Of a DNA stretch of 64,000 nucleotides, positions 59,301 to 64,000 are shown piece by piece (the stretch's first letter is position 1; each line of letters starts with the position of its first letter). The notes beneath the pieces were generated by a model. The model had not been told where the DNA came from and searched no databases. It saw nothing but the letters and a program-made list of their open reading frames with translations. This DNA is from Owenia fusiformis (taxonomy: Eukaryota; Annelida; Polychaeta; Sabellida; Oweniidae): the NCBI GenBank assembly GCA_903813345.2, contig CAIIXF020000006.1:5692989-5756988 (forward strand). The letters run 5' to 3'. Both the position numbers and the translations under genes were made by a program.

Positions 59301-60354
59301 ATTTCGATATGCTGACAATTAATAATGTCTTCTCAAAACCTTAAAGGCCCAATGTATAGTTTGAAACTATATTTTTATTACTGAATTACTATATTTCATG
59401 ACTTACAAGTTATTTTAGATATTTTTAAAACAAAACTTTTTTTTCAAATAGATATATTCAACATTTCAGCCACTTTTCAGACAAAATTTTTCAGCCATCA
59501 GATATTCTACTATGACTTTACAGTACAAAATATAATGTTTTTAATACCATAACAAAGATTGAACAAAAGACAAACTATGTTTAGAAGAAGAATATATAAT
59601 GTTTTTTTAAGTATTACTGTACCATTGGTTTCTCTGAGAAAATTGCCCTGGGCTATGCAAAAATGCAAAAAGCCAAAAGTTGCAAAAGTTATACGTAAAA
59701 TCAAACATTGCAAGCTATTTTGCAGCAACCTTTTTCAAGAAAATGTCATAAAACAATGAAAATGACTGTCAACTGGAAAATAACTACACTATGGATTAGT
59801 TGTAAGATTTTTGCAACAGTTTGAAAATAGTAGGATGATATTTATACATGCCGCCATATAAAGCACCAAGCTATGATTATAAATTGAAAACAATATAGAG
59901 AAAAAGAATTAGCTGAGAATGAATGTAATAGTCATCAAGTCTATATTCCAAGTTTGTTCTCCACTGTAGAGAACTAGATATCTCCATGATTGATTAAATG
60001 AACTTAGTCTGTTTTATTCAATGATCTTATTCACTTAGAATTCCTCAAAGCATAGGAACTTATTGTAGTTAATTGAATCATTTGAATTTTATCTCTATAT
60101 CCATTAAAGTTACAGCACTGTATTGCATGTCAAACTCTGCCTTATCTTGGAAAAGGAAGGGCTCTGTCAGAGGTCTCTGAATTTTACACCTTATTTCTTA
60201 AACTCTCTTGCTTAATTTCTTGTTTTTGTGAGGAATTTATGTTATGTAACTCACTAACCTGACATTGAATTAAGAAATTATGAATTATTAAATGAAACAT
60301 TATATGTCTTATTTCATTATGTACTAAAGTTAAGAATTGACTAATTTTATTATT
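59301..60354. other. Intron, nothing recognised
   Basis: AT-rich; overlapping open frames on both strands at 59510-59759 have no recognisable motif. Confidence 0.35.
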
Positions 60355-61840
60355 AGACTCCAGATGTCAATCTGGAGTCTATTGTTTTTGCCAGTATTCT
60401 TCTTCTTTATTCTTATTCTTATTATTCTTCTACAAACGTTTTCTCCTTAACTAGAAGACATTGAGTCAAGTCCTGTATATGGTCAATTTAGGTCCAGTAT
60501 CTAGTTTCTGGGAAATTGGGTCAATTTTTTATCTAGGTCAAAGGTCAAGAACTAGGTCAAATCCAGTACTTTGTCACTTTTTTCAATTTTCTCAGTCGTC
60601 CTTCAATATTTTCGATCCAGGTTTTTTTCATTGTGTTCCTCATAAAAAAGTAGGAGAGCTAGGGTCGATTTAGTTTTTTGATATCTCAAACCGATTTTGA
60701 GATATGGCGTCCAGAAAGTAGGTCACACCAAAACGCGCTCCAAATTCAATGTATGAGTTATGAATTAGGGGTAGAATTTTGTCAGGAATCCGAATCTGCA
60801 AACCAAATTTCGATCCGACTTCTGGTTCGGAAGTTATGGCGTTTTGAAAACTCAAAAATCGCTAAATTTTGTGCCCATGTTAAGTCAATGGGAAAAAAGA
60901 TTTTTTTGAAGTGAAAAATACGAAATATAGACTGAGTTCAGCTTAATTTAATGAAAGCCTTCAAAAGAAGGGGACCTCAAAAGCCATCTAGCTTCAGAAT
61001 TTGGACACCAAAATTCCTAGGTCAAAATCTAGGTCAAATTCAAATGTTTTCCTTATTTTTGCGATTCTGACACTACACTTCAATTATATTCTTCGAAATT
61101 GTGTATACATGTAGCCAAGAGTGTGCTAATAGTGTTAGCCTCTAGCCGTCAGAAAGTATTTTGACCCACTTTTGAGATATGGTGTCCAAAAAGTAGGTCA
61201 AAATAAAAAGTTCTCCAAATTTAACGTATGAGTTATGAATTAGGTGTAGAATTTTGTCAGGAATCTGAATCTGCAAACCAAATTTCGATCCGACTTCCGG
61301 TTCGGAAGTAATGGCGTGTCCGAAAAGTAGGTCAAAATAAAAATTCGCCAAATTTAACGTATTAGTTATGAATTAGGGGTAGAATTTTGTCAGGAATCCG
61401 AATCTTTAAATCAAATTTCGATCTGACTACCGGTTTGGAAGTTATGGCATTTTGAAATTTCGGAAAATCGATCTGATTGCATCCTGATAGAAAGTCAAGA
61501 GTAGAGAAGAAAATATTGAAAAATTCATCCATCCTTCCTATCTGATCTTATCCTATCCTATCCTATCCTTCCTATCTATCCTTCCTTCGTATCTTTTCCT
61601 TCCTATCCTTCCTATCCTCTCCTATCATATCCTTTCTTCCTATTCTGTTCTATCCTATCCTTCTTTCTTATTCTATCCTATTGTTCCTTCCTATTCTATC
61701 CTATCGTTCCTTCCTATTCTATCCTATCCTACATTCCTATTTTATCCATCCATCTTTTTCTGGATGACTCAGCTTATTCTGGATGACTCCGCTTATTCTG
61801 GATGACTCGGCTAAAAAAGGTCTAAATCTGGAGTCTGAAA
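60355..61840. mobile_element. Dispersed element with AGACTCCAGA / TCTGGAGTCT ends
   Basis: It begins AGACTCCAGATGTCAATCTGG with AGTCT and ends AAATCTGGAGTCTGAA. The interior has three diverged subrepeats (ATGAGTTATGAATTAGG, GAATTTTGTCAGGAAT, AAATTTCGATC), and a TATCC/TTCCTATCC microsatellite at about 61540-61760. No coding match. Confidence 0.6.
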
Positions 61841-62700
61841 TTGAACTTCTTTCAATTTCCAAAGTCTAGTTATATTTTGTTTTTATTAGCATCACTTACT
61901 TGTCCGTCTGTCCATCAGTCCGTCCGTCTGTCTATCAACAATTGGCCCATTTCAAAACCTCTGTTAATAGGGTTCCTTCAACATCAATATAGCAAACCCC
62001 CTATGACTCCTGGTTCAAATCTCGCCTATTTTCAAAATGGCTGCCATTTTTGTCGTGCGAAATTCACTTTTAGACCATTGTTGATAGGATTCCCTTTTCA
62101 AATTATTTTGTCCAACATCAATGCAGAAAACTCCCATATGACTCCTGGTTCAAAAGCTCGTTTATTTTCAAAATGGCCCCCATTTTTGTCTCGCAGATTC
62201 GACCATTTGCTAGCTTTATAAATAATTTCAGGTGTCCTGCATAATAAAAAAACCATGTCACTGTAAAGAGTAGTTGTATGCCATAATTTTGTAACAAAAA
62301 ATCGGCAAAAAATTATATCCGTTTTTTATTTTCAGCCATTTTAGTTAACATTAATATGTCAATCTCTCTCGCAAAATCCACTTTTGGACCATTTGTTTTA
62401 AAACCTCTGTCGATAGGATTCTCGTTTTAAGTTATTTTTGTTCATCATCAATACAGAAAACCCCCTATGACTCTTGATTCAAAAGCTCGCCTATTTTCGA
62501 AATGGCCGCCATTTTTGTCTTGCGAAATTCACTTTTGGACCATTTTCTAGCTTCATAAATAATTTCAGGTGTACAGCATTGTAAAAAGCCATGTCACTGT
62601 AATAAAAGTAGTTGTAAGAAATAATTTTGTTACAAAAACTCGGCAAAAAATTATATCCGTTTTTTTTTAATTTTCTGCCATTTTAGCCATCATTTAATTT
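61841..62700. mobile_element. GTCCGTCCGTC-family dispersed repeat
   Basis: It has a GTCCGTCTGTCCATC run at 61900, repeated TTTTCAAAATGGC and CATTTTTGTC phrases, and twice GCTTTATAAATAATTTCAGGT or GCTTCATAAATAATTTCAGG, which also occurs in the composite block at 44708 and 45928. Confidence 0.6.
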
Positions 62701-63103
62701 TGAGCAACACCATGCAAGCCCAGTACCCAGGGTACTTTTCATTAATTATCTGGTTTCTGTTATGTGCCCATAAGCAATCAGAGAACAATGGGGTTACAAT
62801 ACATAGGGGTTGCCTCTCACTGGGGGACCATGCACCTATAAATTATAAATTATTGCAATAAAGAAAAGCTATCAGAGATTTTGAAGACATTGACCTTATT
62901 CATTTAGATTTGCCTAAAACCACTATGCCATTTATCTGCAGTGATTGCATGCTTTTTATTATCTGCTTTGTATAAGGTTTTAATAAGAGCATGCTTAGTT
63001 ACAGATAATGGTAATTATTATTGTTATCAGTGGTAATATTTCAGTTCCTCTGTTGAGCAATCATTCTGAGCCTAAGAGGAGGGAAATCCTCATAGCTTAG
63101 AAA

Positions 63104-63352
63104 ATGACAGACAGAATTACGACTCTTGCTGACCACCTTCGTTTGGTAGAATTTTCACCTGCTCATCGTTGTGATGGTTTAATTGATGTTAGCATATTCC
63201 TTACACATTTTAATGATCTCCCAGCATTTTATCAAAATAGGGAGGGGGAATTCACATTGGCTAATCTTGCTCAAAATTTAGTTCATGGCAGCTATATTTT
63301 TTTTTTGTTAAGTTTCAATAAAACCACAAGTCTCAAGAGTAACATTGTTATC
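63104..63352 (+). pseudogene. Possible retroelement gag-like fragment
   Basis: An open frame reads LIDVSIFLTHFNDL then NREGEFTLANLAQNLVHGSY. The spacing FLxxFN...E..LxxLxxxLxG loosely resembles the capsid region of LTR-retroelement gag proteins. It is cut off by the dispersed element that starts at 63347. The resemblance is weak and could be chance. Confidence 0.3.
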
Positions 63353-63993
63353 CCATCGAACAGGCAATAACTCAAATATCTTTGGCCTGATTTTGTTCAT
63401 ATTTTGTACACATATACCCTAGAAGTTCTGCTCGAAAGCAGTAATAGCAAATGTTTTAAATTTTAAAAAAATATATAGGACATTAATAAATCTAGAAATG
63501 TAGATATTAAAGAAGCACATGGCAGCCATCTTGAAAAATGGCGGCCTTTACTCGCTATTTTACGATTTTTGCTGTAACAAGGGTGATTTTGTTCATATTT
63601 TGTATGTGAATACTATAAGCATGGCATACTGTCTAATGTCACTTTTGTAGAAGATGGCCATTTTTCAAAATGGCTGCCATTTTAACGTATTTTAGTATAA
63701 TTCGAAAAGTAGTGGAGCGATTTTGTTCATATTTGGTATGTGAATAAGCATGTCACACTGTCTAATGACACTTTTAGTAGAAGGTGGCCATCTCAAAAAG
63801 TAGTGGAGCGATTTTGTTCATATTTGGTATGTGAATACTATAAGCATGGCACACTGTCTAATTACACTTTTGGTAGAAGGTGGCCTTTTTGAAAAATGGC
63901 TACCATTTTTGCTATAACTTTGTTTGTAAAAATGCCAGCCATAGCTGTTCGATGGGATTTGCTACGCATTGGCGTTGCTGTTGTCTAGTTTTT
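63347..63993. mobile_element. Dispersed element, ATCCCATCGAAC...GTTCGATGGGAT family
   Basis: It starts TTATCCCATCGAACAGGC and ends GTTCGATGGGATTTGCTACG with GGCGTTGCTGTTG. Three diverged subrepeats of GATTTTGTTCATATTTTGTA / GCATGGCACACTGTCTAAT lie within. Same family as 13775, 32354 and 45986. Confidence 0.7.
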
Positions 63994-64000
63994 CTTCCAA

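Overview
The window is eukaryotic genomic DNA, visibly AT-rich, with short coding exons flanked by GT/AG splice sites and long introns full of minisatellites and transposon debris. Dispersed elements with GTCCGTCCGTC runs, DIRS-like and LINE fragments and a Tc1/mariner-type fold-back element suggest a marine invertebrate, probably a lophotrochozoan such as a mollusc. That placement is an inference, not shown by a marker gene.

One protein-coding gene runs through the window on the + strand: a Vav-family Rho guanine-nucleotide exchange factor (GEF). It enters inside the DH domain and leaves inside the C-terminal SH3 domain. The N-terminal calponin-homology and acidic regions and the last SH3 exon lie outside. 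I resolve 19 exons by splice sites, reading phase and similarity to Vav: DH (2755-2964, 4302-4397, 4734-4805, then a pair at 6434-6526 and 6572-6664), PH (9384-9481, 10820-10865, 16148-16240, 16721-16830), C1 (27119-27258, 27612-27737), N-terminal SH3 (28278-28399, 30290-30352), an SH3-SH2 linker with two alternative exons (30985-31130, 38434-38627), SH2 (40553-40675, 52343-52433, 55847-55958) and the first part of the C-terminal SH3 (58311-58465). Taking one exon from each alternative pair, the phases join into an uninterrupted 632-codon reading frame.

Three points stand out. First, there are two sets of alternative exons: a homologous DH-end pair separated by only 45 nt, and a linker pair whose joint inclusion would shift the frame, each carrying a YVNL motif. 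Second, several minisatellites are built from exon edges of the gene itself. The largest has 79 degenerate copies of the intron end plus the 5' part of the C1 exon in front of the genuine exon (17082-27118). Others copy the donor sides of a DH exon, the first PH exon and the first SH2 exon. Third, the predicted C1 domain has lost three of the four ligands of one zinc site and kept all four of the other.

The introns hold further minisatellites (36, 44, 69, 43, about 20 and about 31 bp units) and many dispersed elements. These include a 993-bp Tc1/mariner-type fold-back element with TA target duplication, a repeat family with ends like ATCCCACCGAACAAAG, DIRS-type and LINE-type reverse transcriptase fragments, an RNase H-like fragment and a fold-back of about 1.2 kb. 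I found no tRNA, rRNA, CRISPR or bacterial-type features.
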